A stretch of DNA of 64,000 nt from Gibbula magus (Eukaryota; Mollusca; Gastropoda; Trochida; Trochidae). The notes under the pieces were generated by a model, which worked only from the letters and a program-made list of their open reading frames with translations, had not been told where the DNA came from and made no database searches. The translations under genes and the position numbers were made by a program. The stretch is taken from positions 25,388,652 through 25,452,651 of the forward strand of contig OW388292.1 in the NCBI GenBank assembly GCA_936450465.1, given 5' to 3'. Shown here piece by piece: positions 25,101 through 34,628 of this stretch (its first letter is position 1; every line of letters starts with the position of its first letter).

Positions 25101-27925
25101 TGAAATCTAGATTTGGTGACTATGTGGTCAGCAGGCCTACATGCCACTATTTTCATATTTCCAAAAGCCCTAGAGAGCAGAAATGTTGTGAACAGACCCC
25201 TTAACTACAGTTAGCAAATCTGTAAAAACCTTTTAGACCTTTTTCTTCAGAACTAAATGCAATAGAAAGCTGAAATCTTGTATTTAGACTCCTTAGCAAA
25301 TATGCATTATTATAAATTTGGTAAAATATGTGACCCCAAGTAAGAAACACAGGGACTATGCCTTCAACCTATTTTTTTCCTTCCTCTCCAGGTAGAAAAA
25401 GCTGAAATCTTGTGTACAGACATATTGGCCAATGGGGATTATAAACTGTAAATGTTGTGCCTTTGTCAGTGTCAGGCCACAATTACAACCTATTAAATCT
25501 TCTTCTCAAAATGTTGAAATATTGTGAACAGACTCCTTTGCCAATGTGGCCACTTCATAAGAAATACAGGAGGTAAGCCCTAAACATCATTTTCATCTCT
25601 TAAGTAAGAACTAAAAGCCCTGAAAGTCTCAAATCTTGTGTACAGACTCAAAGGCCAATTGTGATTATATAGATGTTGTGACTGTGACCTCAGATGTGGT
25701 CACAGGGTCCACGACCTGAAAACCTATTTTCATTTTTTCCACCAAGAGCGAAAACCCCTAGAAACATGAATTCTATGTATAGACTCATTAATCAATGTGG
25801 ATTGATACTATAGATTATTAATATAATTAATAGTATTTATAACAAGTAACACAGGGAACATGCCCTAAAAAAACAATGATCTTCTCTTCTATAACCAAAA
25901 GCCGGAAAAGCTGAAATCTTGTGTACAGACTCTTTCGTCAAAGCGGATTATAAAGTGTAGGTTTGGCGACTCTTTGGTCCAATTTAAGGGCTACATGTGC
26001 CACGCCCTAGAACAATATATGCACTACCCACAAGAAAGGTGAAATCTCTTTGGAATGGGAATTGTACATTTGGTTACTCTGCGGTCACAAAGACTTCACC
26101 CTTGAAACCTTTTTTTCTTCTTCAAGAATGTGGTTTATATATTGTTCATTTGTTAAAGGCGCTGTAGCACGTTTTTTCACTCAAATAAGTTGATGAAATG
26201 TATTTGAAAAATAATTTCACCAATAGTAAAACATCCTTCTCTCTTCGGAAAATAAAGTTTAAAATGAGTGTACATGTTTCGATAAAGCCATGGGAATCAT
26301 TTTTGTAATAAAAAATAATAAATTGTGTTCACAATAAAATGGCCGCCATGCAATTTTTGCTTTATACGCAGCATAGTTTTTACCACTACGGATAATTGGT
26401 TTGTGTTATAAGATGTATTACCCTCTAAAGTTAATTTAAATGACATAAATTATCATTATTAATGGGAAATTTGAAAAAATAAATTTTGAAAAAAACGTGC
26501 TACTGCCCCTTTAACCGTCTACTGGAAAATTACAATGTTCAACCTAATATTCTTTATTATTTAAAGCCTGATGAGATACAGATCCGATGACTCTATTTTC
26601 TTTTGAGTACACGAATAGTTCCGTCACATTTAAAGGAGCGACAATGTGAAAAACGGAATATACACACATGTGTATTTGCAGAGAAGCGTTTACATGACAC
26701 AAATACTCACGTGTGCAGACATACATATATGCAAATATACTTTAATATGACCTCAAGAGGTAGTGTAAATATACTCCTAGTATATATTTACTCACGTATG
26801 TAATTGCGTTTATAATAACAAAATACATACCAGGAGCAAATATACACACATGAGTATAGATACATACGTATGTATACGGTTGCATGTAAACGGGGTATTA
26901 GACGTTTTATTTTTAGATATGTCATGGATGGGCAACTTTCAGAATATTACGGAATATAAGCTAAGCTTAGTAAATGTTTCTTGTGAAAAAGACCCAATAC
27001 TGCAATCTAGATATCCTGATAGTCTTTGATTCTTTGATCACCCGTCCATGTAAACGCACCATGCTATCTCATGAATAACTTACACAGTAATTATCTATCG
27101 TGTTTTTATTTACGACTCCATACCATAACTACATGTAAATAAAACAATACCAGAGCACATTGAATCATGATGACGTAGGTGTTTGATATAATGACGGGAC
27201 ATATAATTTTATTTCAGGAAAACTAAACTGATGATACCTTCCCTGCAGCACCCTGGTTTAAGTGCATTTTATGTAAATTGTAAGCTACAAGTTTTCTAAT
27301 TTGTATTTAAGAATGATTACTGGTTCAAGGGTCAACTACCGCCTGTCTGAAACTACTGGAGCATGTACACACATACAATGTCATACAGATATAGGTGTAA
27401 AATGCAGATATGTTTAGATGTTTAGAGGGAGTTGTTTGATGGTACATTTGTGTTTTGTGTACAGTGGTTCAAAACGTAAGCCAACCCAAAAGTACAGATT
27501 AATCTGCAGCGATTATAACTCGAAATGGTCTTGTAATATTATAATCTGAATTGCAAAAGTGTTGCCTTACTTTTCTTCATGCTAACGACCAAACAGTTTA
27601 TTCACTATTTTCTTCTGAAGGTTCAGTAATATATAGAAATCGAGAAAACCTTAAAACTACCACAAGGTAAAAAGGAATATTTACATGATAGTAAAACAAC
27701 ATTCCAAAAACAAAGCATTTAGTTACAAAAACTACCGCCTTATTACAAAATTGCTCTTACAAAGTAGAACTAAATATTTCCTCAATGCCAATAACGTTTC
27801 CCCAAATCAATCGATTACATACCCCCCGCATTGTTCGTCTGCTCCTCTGACGTCTGCTGGGGTTTTGCATCAGCTGGCTGGCTCCCATTTGTCGTCTGCG
27901 TCCCCTTACTACTGTTGCAGCCCAT
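8377..27925 (-). CDS. small N-terminally acylated, Glu/Gln/Thr-rich disordered protein, three exons
   Basis: Coding exons on the minus strand: 27925-27823 (ATG 27925-27923), 12303-12220, 8429-8377 (TAA 8379-8377). Donors are GTATGT and GTGAGG, acceptors CTATAG and CTTCAG; both junctions are phase 1 (G|AT = Asp, G|GC = Gly). The joined frame is open for 79 residues. It starts MGCNSSKG, a strong N-myristoylation context with Cys3 available for palmitoylation, then only polar residues with repeated EQT/TEQT units; there is no membrane helix and no hydrophobic core. This resembles in style, not in alignable sequence, acylated disordered membrane proteins such as BASP1/GAP-43. The function is unknown; a peripheral plasma-membrane role is inferred. 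The introns (15.5 and 3.8 kb) are full of mobile elements. Further phase-1 exons could be hidden. A TATATAG on the minus strand near 28192 might be a TATA box. Confidence 0.72.
8440..10190. other. intron 2 of the acylated-protein gene, left part
   Basis: No coding exon, RNA or clear mobile element was recognised in this AT-rich intronic stretch; the open frames in it are short and without family features. Confidence 0.45.
10194..10353. mobile_element. hairpin MITE (family H2), copy 1
   Basis: Arms of about 50 bp: ATCGCTTAGAAACAGCGTTT, then GAAAGACATATACCCATA, is repeated inverted with only two or three changes. The outer ends are CAGGGGCG / GCCCCT. The loop contains two copies of a TAGTAATAGGGTAGGGT unit. 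A diverged relative is at 50038-50149. Confidence 0.85.
10354..10880. other. no gene recognised
   Basis: Intronic AT-rich sequence with an 82-codon plus-strand open frame that has no recognisable family features; treated as chance. Confidence 0.4.
10885..11495 (-). pseudogene. LINE ORF2 C-terminal fragment, frameshifted
   Basis: On the minus strand the frames read ISHYNLRSKLNLSIPNYDFA, then LWNNLSSTIRCSNSLSSFKA (11430-11300), a terminal region typical of several LINE clades. After a frameshift comes HSKFRHSCSSLNADLYRVNL (11210-11150), then CICGALVEDVL and PGYANFRLELKQRF. The C-x-C-G-x3-ED pattern before PGYANFR is the usual zinc-like end. Broken by frame changes and stops; 5' truncated. It sits in an intron of the acylated-protein gene, in the same orientation. 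Confidence 0.75.
11496..12219. other. no gene recognised
   Basis: Intronic sequence up to the middle exon of the acylated-protein gene. Several CACGTG/TCACGTGAC motifs occur near 12190-12212, beside the exon's donor. No other feature seen. Confidence 0.4.
12989..13147. repeat. (CTA)n/(CTG)n trinucleotide microsatellite
   Basis: About 158 bp of CTA repeats interrupted by blocks of CTG. It gives long false poly-Leu and poly-Ser frames. It lies in the large intron of the minus-strand acylated-protein gene, where it reads (TAG/CAG)n. Confidence 0.97.
13150..15000. other. no gene recognised
   Basis: Intronic AT-rich sequence. A small exon-like segment at 14100-14200 after CTACGCAG (frame QIRSASTGEAYHCLGCPLHC) has an acceptor-like start, but there is no second line of evidence. 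Confidence 0.35.
15005..15112. repeat. hairpin repeat
   Basis: Inverted arms AAGTTAAACTGTAGTATAAA-TGCCG and CGGCATTTATACCAGTTTAA-CTTG around a 10-base loop (centre about 15060), with weaker outer pairing. Fold-back MITE type. Confidence 0.8.
15620..15872. repeat. degenerate repeat of CCTAGGTCAAAGATTCGTTC units, last copy inverted
   Basis: Copies start near 15633, 15695, 15759 and 15788 (spacing about 62, 64 and 29 bp). An inverted copy, GAGAACGAATCTCTGACCTAGG-like, is at about 15847. A mixed tandem/inverted structure probably left by a mobile element. Confidence 0.75.
16310..17095 (+). repeat. diverged tandem duplication (two ~350-bp units) with a central hairpin
   Basis: Unit 1 (16310-16665) and unit 2 (16745-17095) share order and sequence: a TATGGCA start, ACTGGGCCAATACGG-type repeats, CATGCGCAG, GGTTCACCAATCT, ATGGGATGTTTA-like sequence, then AAGTATTTCCGTATTG with GGTTACAGGTCCTC. 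Between them (16607-16737) the end of unit 1 is followed by an inverted copy (GTATTTCCGTATTGGCC ... TAACTGGGCAAAAACGTAAA), with CCTCGGTCCGTTGTATT arms. Confidence 0.8.
17096..18514. other. no gene recognised
   Basis: AT-rich intronic sequence of the minus-strand host gene. Only short chance frames seen. Confidence 0.4.
18515..18860 (+). repeat. decayed tandem repeat, family T142, about 3 units
   Basis: Units centred on GCTGAAAT...GCAGACTCCTCAGCCAATGG...TAGATTTGGTGAC at about 18552, 18686 and 18799. This is the same core as the arrays at 25025-26130 and 42030-43015. Confidence 0.7.
18861..19925. other. no gene recognised
   Basis: AT-rich intronic sequence without recognised features. Confidence 0.4.
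19931..20062 (-). repeat. SINE remnant, body without tRNA head
   Basis: Matches the body of the SINEs at 30111-30393 and 41803-42031: GTGAGGTGA, CTTTCAAGA-TATTTCACT, ATATCGCG, then ATGCATTACGGTGAAACCTG and CGAGCAT. The tRNA-derived head is absent. Older and more diverged than the other two. Confidence 0.7.
20063..22829. other. no gene recognised
   Basis: Long AT-rich intronic stretch. A perfect GTTGCTAGGCAAC palindrome (RFX X-box-like) lies at about 21273. Nothing else could be supported. Confidence 0.4.
22832..22903. repeat. short hairpin repeat
   Basis: Arms TAGTTTGGCGCAAGGGACTT and its approximate complement GTACGCCAAACTAGTT around a GGCCGTTAGGCC centre. Fold-back type; it also creates part of a chance 124-codon frame. 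Confidence 0.75.
23090..23222 (+). repeat. hairpin MITE family H1, one arm and centre
   Basis: AAGGCATAACTCTTGCCAGT and CTGATTTAACCCTTG match the left arm of the copy at 48904-49129. The following GAAATGCATAGTGGG matches its centre. The second arm is missing. Confidence 0.75.
23395..23725 (+). repeat. direct duplication of a ~60-bp segment
   Basis: GATCAGTTAAGGTGGCGTGT and on to GATGCACGTGCA (about 23414-23456) recurs as GATCAGTTAAGGTAGCATGT to AATGCACGTACA (about 23665-23708), 251 bp apart. The nature of the duplicated unit is unknown. Confidence 0.75.
23753..23808. promoter_or_regulatory. cluster of CRE palindromes (TGACGTCA)
   Basis: Two perfect TGACGTCA octamers (23778-23785, 23801-23808) and one TGACGTCC at 23755. 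This is the binding site of CREB/ATF bZIP factors. An intronic location and the similar cluster in the TIR element at 6326-6535 make a transposon-borne site as likely as a host enhancer. Confidence 0.45.
23893..23990. repeat. short inverted repeat
   Basis: GGCTTTTACGAAACTCGTG (about 23900) pairs with CACTCGTTTCGTTAAAACC (about 23967). Fold-back element fragment; the inner sequence repeats a GGGCAATAA motif. Confidence 0.55.
25025..26130 (+). repeat. tandem repeat array, family T142, about 9 decayed units
   Basis: Units of about 100-150 bp centred on GCTGAAATCTTGTGTACAGA-CTC, followed by GCCAATG and TTTTCATCTTCT-like stretches, at about 25058, 25160, 25270, 25400, 25513, 25630, 25760, 25908 and 26040. 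Same core as at 42030-43015 but much more diverged, so an older array. Confidence 0.75.
26153..26514. mobile_element. TTAA-flanked MITE (family A), 362 bp
   Basis: Flanking TTAA duplicates at 26153-26156 and 26511-26514. Inverted ends are AGGCGCTGTAGCACGTTTTT and, inverted, AGGGGCAGTAGCACGTTTTT. This fits a non-autonomous piggyBac-type element. A lone right end of the same family (CGTGCTACTGCCCCTTTAA) is at 5795-5814. Confidence 0.88.
26515..27822. other. no gene recognised
   Basis: AT-rich intronic sequence rich in TATACACA/CATATG-type short repeats near 26660-26880. No feature supported. Confidence 0.4.
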
Positions 27926-28535
27926 GGTACAGAAAACAATTTCTTGAACAATCTAAAGTGAAGTGCTAAGCAGCTAAAGTCCAAGCCACTGCAGTGATCA
28001 GTATCTGAAATCTGTCTGACTGGTTATCGTCTGTTGAATTGAGGCAGACGACCAACTTGTTTACTTCGGGTCGTCCCGGAGACAAACACACCAACTGATG
28101 TTGCCTGGTGCCTGTGCCCTTGTCCGTATTTGATTGGGATCCTACCCGTAAGCCGAGGGTACATTAGACAACATGCTTGTTGCATAACGAGTGCTATATA
28201 ATGGGCTCAATGTGTGATCCGATTTTCAGTGTTCAGGGCACCCATTCTTGGAACGCTCTCAAATTGGCCGAAAACAAAAGTAGCTCCACAAGAGCTTTTC
28301 TTGTACGAACTGTGGATTTGATGTCGAAAGGGAGTCTTGGGATTTAAATTCTTAGAAGTTCCTGGTTTTGGTTTTTAGAAGAATATAAAGTTCATGCAAA
28401 ACGATACCCCATTTAATATCATTTTGATAAAACGATAGTTTGATATCTAACGAGCGAAAGAGAGTTGTATACGACATCAACTTAAGATATTATATTATAC
28501 GAAACCGTGTGAAGCAGGCCCGTAGCAACAGGGAG

Positions 28536-28538
<3 letters not shown>
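27926..28538 (-). promoter_or_regulatory. presumed 5' UTR and promoter side of the acylated-protein gene
   Basis: Upstream of the ATG at 27925 on the minus strand the sequence is somewhat GC-richer to about 28140. A TATATAG on that strand near 28192 could be a TATA box. The transcription start cannot be fixed by eye. Confidence 0.3.

Positions 28539-28575
<37 letters not shown>
28539..28575. repeat. poly-G tract (37 G)
   Basis: Uninterrupted G run preceded by GGGAGGGA. The true length is uncertain in such tracts; G-quadruplex-prone. Confidence 0.95.
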
Positions 28576-28579
28576 CTAT

Positions 28580-29290
28580 GAAAAATTATAAAAATGTTGT
28601 TATGAGGAAAGCATGAAAGAAATGTAGATCTAGTAATTGTTTAGATTCGTTAACATAGATCCATTTGGTTTGCTTTCCCTTTCAAATTACTTCATGATGT
28701 AACACCTACTATAGTAATACGTTACTCCTTCATTTGATTGATTGCCACACACATGATTGGAAGCTTTTGGCGTGAGACTCCTGCAGTTTTAGTATTTACG
28801 TCCGAGTATTTGACAAATGAAAATTGATACTGTCAACGCCATGGAATATTAAAATATGAAATGTGAACAAAAGCAATTTATAACATAACTGCCTATTACC
28901 ACCACTATTAATACGCCACATCTTACAGGTACATTGTAAATCTGGTTAATGATAATCACATTGAACACCGCGCCTTTTTAAACCTGAAGTTTATACCTGT
29001 AGCTCGGGGCTCTTCTACAAAACAACATAGACTAACGTTAACCTGGACTTGATTTATTTAACATCATACTAAAATAAGCTTGACCTACTCCATGTACTCA
29101 TTGATGGTTACTGAAAGAAGGCCATTGGGCCATCTAGACTAGACTTGCCAAAATCTTCTTAATTGTGAATTCTCCTTTAAAATGTATGACAAGTTATAAT
29201 GCGGGCTATACACCATTCTAACATGCCGTCTCTCGTACATATCATATACTCATATCCTATACAATTCCTTACAACATATCATGCGTTTGT
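28580..29290. other. no gene recognised
   Basis: AT-rich spacer before the 42-bp satellite. Nothing recognised. Confidence 0.4.
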
Positions 29291-29295
29291 TATCA

Positions 29296-30092
29296 ACATG
29301 TCATACATGCATTATCAACGTTCAAGCTTGACAGATGACATGTCATACATGCATAATCAACGTTCAAGCTTGACAGATGACATGTCATACATGCATTATG
29401 TTCAAGCTTGACAGATGACATGTCATACATGCATTATGTTCAAGCTTGACAGATGACATGTCATACATGCATTATCAACGTTCAAGCTTGACAGATGACA
29501 TGTCATACATGCATTATCAACGTTCAAGTTTGACAGATGACATGTCATACATGCATTATCAACGTTCAAACTTGACAGATGACATGTCATACATGCATTA
29601 TCAACGTTCAAGTTTGACAGATGACATGTCATACATGCATTATCAACGTTCAAACTTGACAGATGACATGTCATACATGCATTATCAACGTTCAAACTTG
29701 ACAGATGACATGTCATACATGCATTATCAACGTTCAAGCTTGACAGATGACATGTCATACATGCATTATCAACGTTCAAACTTGACAGATGACATGTCAT
29801 ACATGCATTATCAACGTTCAAGCTTGACAGATGACATGTCATACTATCAACGTTCAAACTTGACAGATGACATGTCATACATGCATTATCAACGTTCAAG
29901 CTTGACAGATGACATGCCATACATGCATTATCAACGTTCAAGCTTGACAGATGACATATACCATGCATAATCAACGTTCAAGTTTGACAGATGACATGTC
30001 ATACATGCATTATCAACGTTCAAACTTGACAGATGACATGTCATACATGCATTATCAACGTTCAAGCTTGACAGATGACATATACCATGCAT
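29296..30092. repeat. 42-bp satellite array, about 18-19 units
   Basis: The unit includes GACAGATGACATGTCATACA, then TGCATTATCAACGTTCAAGC-TT. Variants differ at CAAGCTT/CAAGTTT/CAAACTT; a few units are shortened or end in ATATACCATGC. Because 42 is divisible by 3 and the unit lacks stops in some frames, both strands carry long false open frames with a 14-residue period. Each unit holds the perfect palindromes ATGACATGTCAT, ATGCAT and AACGTT. Confidence 0.97.
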
Positions 30093-30110
30093 TTGATTCA
30101 GGACCCAATA

Positions 30111-30393
30111 GTGAGGTGAGGTGAGTTGGGGTTTAACGCCGCTTTCAAGAGTATTTCACTTATATCACGGCTATATGTGGCTATGCATTGCGGTGAAACC
30201 TGCGAGCAACGGCTGGAACTAGCGAACCATGGGTGGTACTACTCTGAAATTCAGTGTAACATTGCTCCCAAACCTTACTGAGTGTAGAACAGTTCTCTAC
30301 TGCAGACAAAGTTGCCGTGCCCCTGGCGGGATTCGAACCCCGGACCTCTTGATCCGAAGCCGAACGCGCTAACCACTGCGCTATCTCGCCCCC
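30111..30393 (-). mobile_element. tRNA-derived SINE, copy 1 (tRNA-Arg-TCG-like head)
   Basis: On the minus strand the head reads GGGGGCGAGATAGCGCAGTG then GTTAGCGCG, with A box (30383-30367), an anticodon-loop-like CTTCGGA and B box GGTTCGAATCC (30339-30329). It is followed by a body with CTGCAGTAGAGAACTG and a tail GGCGTTAAACCCCAACTCAC. The CTTCGGATC loop matches the usual tRNA-Arg(TCG) arm. It lies directly beside the 42-bp satellite. CAATAG occurs on both sides as a possible short target duplication. Confidence 0.88.
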
Positions 30394-31110
30394 AGATGCA
30401 ATAGTATATGGACATGGTGGATTTGATTCTTCTGATCACCATGCGAATAATTCCGACAAACCTTGCATTTCATACATTTTATTTAACAACGATGTAAAAT
30501 TTAGGGTGAAGAAATCCATAATTTATACTAGCCCCCACGATAAGAAACATCTATTTAGTGTTCATGGCCTGCCTCCTGCTTCAATATTGGATTACGTATT
30601 GCACCAGTTCGTTATAATGTTTTGTGCAAACAATGGCACAAACCTCACTGGTTGCTATGTTTCTTGTTATGCTGTACAACTAACCATAAACAACTGCGGA
30701 TTATTACTAGTAAGTTTACGATGGTTTATTTTATCCTTTAAGAAAACAAATTACACGTCATAAAATATATTACCTATACTCATGTGAACTGAACCTGGGC
30801 AGTCACTTTCCCACAGAGGTATTACACGATGTCTCCTGGAATAAACGGCATCTTCTCGTTCAACCAGCAAGTTGGGTGGATTAGTAGATATGCTTGATTG
30901 ATTGTGCAAATGTTGTTGCTCCCCGTGAGAAATAGTCCGGCCAGATTGGTTATTGACCATAGAATAAACACATATTGCCGCATTGTGATATGAAAATACA
31001 CGGCAATCTGTTTACCTGAATTACATCCAATAGTGTAACGGAAATGCTTGATAAATAAGTGTGAATTGTGTAAGTTTGCTTCAACCAGCTGAGAATGCGT
31101 ATATCATGGT
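30394..31110. other. no gene recognised
   Basis: Contains a 69-codon minus-strand frame (30960-30751) with no recognisable domain; it could be an exon, but nothing supports that. Otherwise AT-rich spacer. Confidence 0.35.
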
Positions 31111-31115
31111 AGTAA

Positions 31116-31299
31116 TCAACTTCGCGCGCTGGTCTCTATCACTGGCTTACTTAAAACATTCTGCACTTCGTTACCTTTCCAGAAATATCTTGTTACACTA
31201 CGAAGTGCAGTTGTAACACGCTGATATGCTTGTACAGAAAAGTTTACATATTACAACCAACTTATTTAGCCAATGTAGGAGACTAGCGCAAGGTATGCC
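31116..31299. repeat. hairpin MITE, family H1
   Basis: The left arm CGCTGGTCTCTATCACTGGC and the right end GCCAATGTAGGAGACTAGCG are inverted copies, with the inner pair CTGCACTTCGTTACC / TACGAAGTGCAG. Related to the copies at 4700, 23090 and 48904. Confidence 0.75.
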
Positions 31300-32640
31300 T
31301 CTTAAAGCCCTACAAAGCAATAGTTACTATGGTGACCTTGCCGTGGCGTTACACTACATATGTCTAGTGTATGTCTAGTGTATTCCTACTTGATTCATGT
31401 TATGAAAAAGAAACAACAACTTCACAATCTCCTATTTAGCACAAGCTTCTATACCGGACATAAAGCGATACCAAGTTCAAATGTAATAGATTTAAAAACA
31501 AAATACTGGTGCCGGATAAAGTCGGTTTTGAACCAGGATACGGTAAGTTTGTTCATACAGACATGCTGCAATAGCTTTTTTCCAAATATTTTTGAACTAA
31601 ATGATATGCATTTCAGTGTGAATTCAATAAGATAAGAACATTACATTAAGAACATTGAATTAAGTTGCTGTCGATGTAACATTGCTTGAGGACGTTAAAA
31701 AACGAGCCAAAAACAACCCTATTTCACTTTCCCTTCCCACCTGGTTATGAAGATTTCAAAACGGTGTTTCAGATCTACAATAGATAAAATAGAACAGAAT
31801 TTTTTTCCAAAAAGTACGCATCTAGTTTAGTTGACTTATGTGGACATGGCGTCAAAACATTGTATATATTCCAATCGTATTTAGAACTCCTGGATATAAA
31901 AATCTTGCAATTTTGTTTGGATAGTTCTTTTACCGACAGTTTATTAACAAATAAATACGACTGAACTGATTATGTAATTTCCCAGTACCGTGTCTGGTAG
32001 CTTTTCTTGTACGTCAATGAAATGGAACGTCAGGTTACGAAAATAATACTAACAATATCAATAACAATGTTAAATGAAACTTCTCCTTTATGGATCACAA
32101 CAACGTACATACATATAAATTGTGCATACTTGTAAACTACACAGACAAGTTGAACATCACAATTTGCAATGAACGTAAGATCTAGTGAGTTTAATCTAGT
32201 GTTTGAGAAACAAAATGTAATAGCTCTTAAATATTACAATGTGATTTTTCGTTAACGCCATCTTGAATATTGAAATGATGCATCCTTCAGTTCCGATTTT
32301 ATGTGCGCTTCGGATACTATGAACAAAATGCTGTAGCAAGTCGTCCAGCTACAAATGATATATATTGGTTCGGTTCAGCACGGTTCACATTAATCAATGC
32401 AATATAAATTTCATTATATGTTCCCGCCTTCCCGAGTTCAGCCTTCCTGTCTTTTCCTGAGCATAACTCTTAAACCTCTCCATGTTTAGCTATGTGTGTT
32501 GAGTGGGCGGATTTGAACTTGTCTTTTTCAAGCATAGGGTTTCCAGTTATCTACTTGACCAATCTTGAACAAATATGATGTACTACCTCTCCATATCGTG
32601 TATATTTAAAACAATCTGGTTTCATGGCAATAACCTTGCC
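31300..32640. other. no gene recognised
   Basis: AT-rich spacer with only short chance frames. A weak tRNA B-box-like GATTTGAACTTG at 32511 is too decayed to call. Confidence 0.4.
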
Positions 32641-32643
32641 TTT

Positions 32644-33198
32644 TTAAAGGTGCATCCATTGCGTTTCATAACATTTTATTTGGCTTTAATACGTTCCAAC
32701 TCACCGGATGTGCTGTCTACAACACAAATAAATTCACTCAGTTTGCACATTTATGCTCATTCGCCAAATATATCATAATTACTAGTTTCCAATTAAAATT
32801 GAGAAACATCATGTGCAGAAACCGAAACTGCACGTCCCATTTACAAGCACAGTAGTTATAGGACCTATTAAACATGATTAACCCAAATTTTCTTTTTTTG
32901 TTTGTCTGTTATAAATAAGATTCCAAAATTACGTTTGACTCATTGGCGTGCGTCAGTCGCGACTCATTGAACGGCTTTCGATCAGGAATCACTATTTTTA
33001 CCTTCATACATCCTCCGTTATCCAGGAACATATATAAAACCCTGGGTAACCGAGGATGACCTTCATATCATCAATATACTAACTCGACTACCATCAAAAC
33101 AGCAGTTTTCGTTAACAGTCGGTATTTCTCGATAAAGTAACACCATTTATAACGTTTGCAATATGTGACCCCGAACAACACAATGGATGTACCTTTAA
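32644..33198. mobile_element. TTAA-flanked non-autonomous element (family B), copy 2
   Basis: TTAA at 32644-32647 and 33195-33198. The inverted ends AGGTGCATCCATTG and AGGTACATCCATTG differ at one base. The inner ACCGAAACTGCACGTCCCAT, GACCTATTAAACAT and TCTCGATAAAGTAACACC match copy 1 at 5811-6687. No transposase. Confidence 0.87.
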
Positions 33199-33271
33199 AG
33201 GTTAGGATTTTCAAATTTCCAAATCTAAGTGATGATACTTTAAAAAAATTCAGATTATACATGAACATATA

Positions 33272-33342
33272 AGGCACCTTGGATCGAACCCGTGTCCTGT
33301 TGCTTTCTGGCCGAACGACCTAACCATTACACCATGAAGACA
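33272..33342 (-). other. tRNA-like sequence (tRNA pseudogene or SINE head)
   Basis: On the minus strand: A box TGGTGTAATGGTTAGG (33334-33319) and B box GGTTCGATCC (33290-33281) at tRNA spacing. The acceptor ends GTCTTCA and AAGGTGCC do not pair well, so a working tRNA is unlikely. No SINE body was recognised next to it. Confidence 0.6.
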
Positions 33343-33773
33343 GTTGAAACTCATTACATTTTTTCATGACCAAATGAATAAGGTTCTTATAATGCGTGAT
33401 ATAATATGACAAATTTCTGTATTTCTTTTTATAAAAGAATGTAATTTAATTTTGGGTGGAAAATGTCTTAACATACTGAAAGTTCCTTCTGTTTTCTCTA
33501 AACTTTGGCCACGTTGACATTAGCCATGCAGTTTATAGCGTTAGCTATACATTTATACATCTGCGCTGACAATGCCGTCAAATGGCCATATCAATTAGAG
33601 TTCGAGCCCCAAACATGGGTAACATTACCATGTTGTCATAGATGAGGCCGTATTTGGGTTGTGCGTTTCTACACAAGCTTCTTTACAGATGTATATGTTT
33701 ATGAATATTATGAAATAGACCGTAAGTGGGGTATAAGACAGATACGCATACGCATACTTTTCCTAGTGTATCA

Positions 33774-33858
33774 AATGGTACCCTACAGTTTTCCCAGTTG
33801 GAGCCTTACTCGGCTTCGCCTCGTAAGGGCCCCGCGGGGAAAAGTGTAGGGTATCATT
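33774..33858. repeat. short hairpin MITE
   Basis: AATGGTACCCTACAGTTTTC, then CCAGTTGGAGCCTTACTCGG, is paired with an inverted copy ending GGGGAAAAGTGTAGGGTATC-ATT. Imperfect arms of about 40 bp and a GCTTCGCC loop. Confidence 0.8.
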
Positions 33859-34420
33859 CTCAAATAATACATACATATAGTCCAATATTGCTTATTTTGC
33901 ACACTCCTGGAGAATAATTTTTTCTGGTGAAGTTAAAACTTAAAACCATGTGCTCTCACTGAGAACTGCATATCTGTATAAAGAGGTCATTTTTAATCAT
34001 ATATTTTACATTTTTAGTACAGTTTTACACAGTTTATACCACACACATTCTCGATCAATATGGAGTCCTCAACAGTAACTCTTTCCAGTGAAATCGTTTT
34101 GAAGGTATAATCATATGAGCATACGACGTTGTCAACGGCTGGGTGTGAACAGAATCGTGATGAAAGGAAAGATGAAACCGGGTACCGTAGTAAAAATTAT
34201 TGTACTTTTTCGGGTCGAGTTTTCAGGAAGTTGATAAGCTGTTGTCAGTCAGTGTTTCCGATTGGTGCCCGACCCTCAGAGTGAAGGATCGAATCGCGCA
34301 AGGGACTATAGGTCGGAAAAAAGTGGAAACAAGAGTGTCTTTAAAATCCGACTCATATACTAGTAATCGAAGTTTCGATTAAATATTTGTTTGTTCTCCA
34401 AGAGAAAAAAATTATTACAT

Positions 34421-34444
34421 TTACTGCTACTACTACTACTACTT

Positions 34445-34484
<40 letters not shown>

Positions 34485-34492
34485 TACTACTA

Positions 34493-34531
<39 letters not shown>
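34421..34531. repeat. (CTA)n microsatellite
   Basis: About 110 bp of CTA repeats with occasional CTT. It lies about 100 bp beyond the stop codon side of the first TRIM-like gene. Confidence 0.95.
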
Positions 34532-34534
<3 letters not shown>

Positions 34535-34628
34535 TCATGTTAATAGTCAGGTTAATTATTAAAAGTTTAATTAACAATGTTAATTTTGTCCACTAAGTTA
34601 ATGTTGAAACTAGGACCTGTTTTTGAAA

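Noticed and set aside
29423..29974. Open frames of 174-183 codons on both strands with 14-residue repeats
   Set aside because: They arise from the 42-bp satellite, whose length is a multiple of three; both strands are open, and unit changes are not biased to silent sites.
29296..30092. Possible CRISPR-like array
   Set aside because: Units are contiguous without unique spacers and the genome is eukaryotic; this is a satellite.
30751..30960. 69-codon minus-strand frame with ATG (MVNNQSGRTISHGEQQ)
   Set aside because: Could be an exon, but there is no family match, no convincing partner exon and no conserved motif to support it.
33272..33342. Functional tRNA gene
   Set aside because: A and B boxes are good, but the acceptor stem does not pair; a pseudogene or SINE head is more likely. 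The same applies at 54070-54140.
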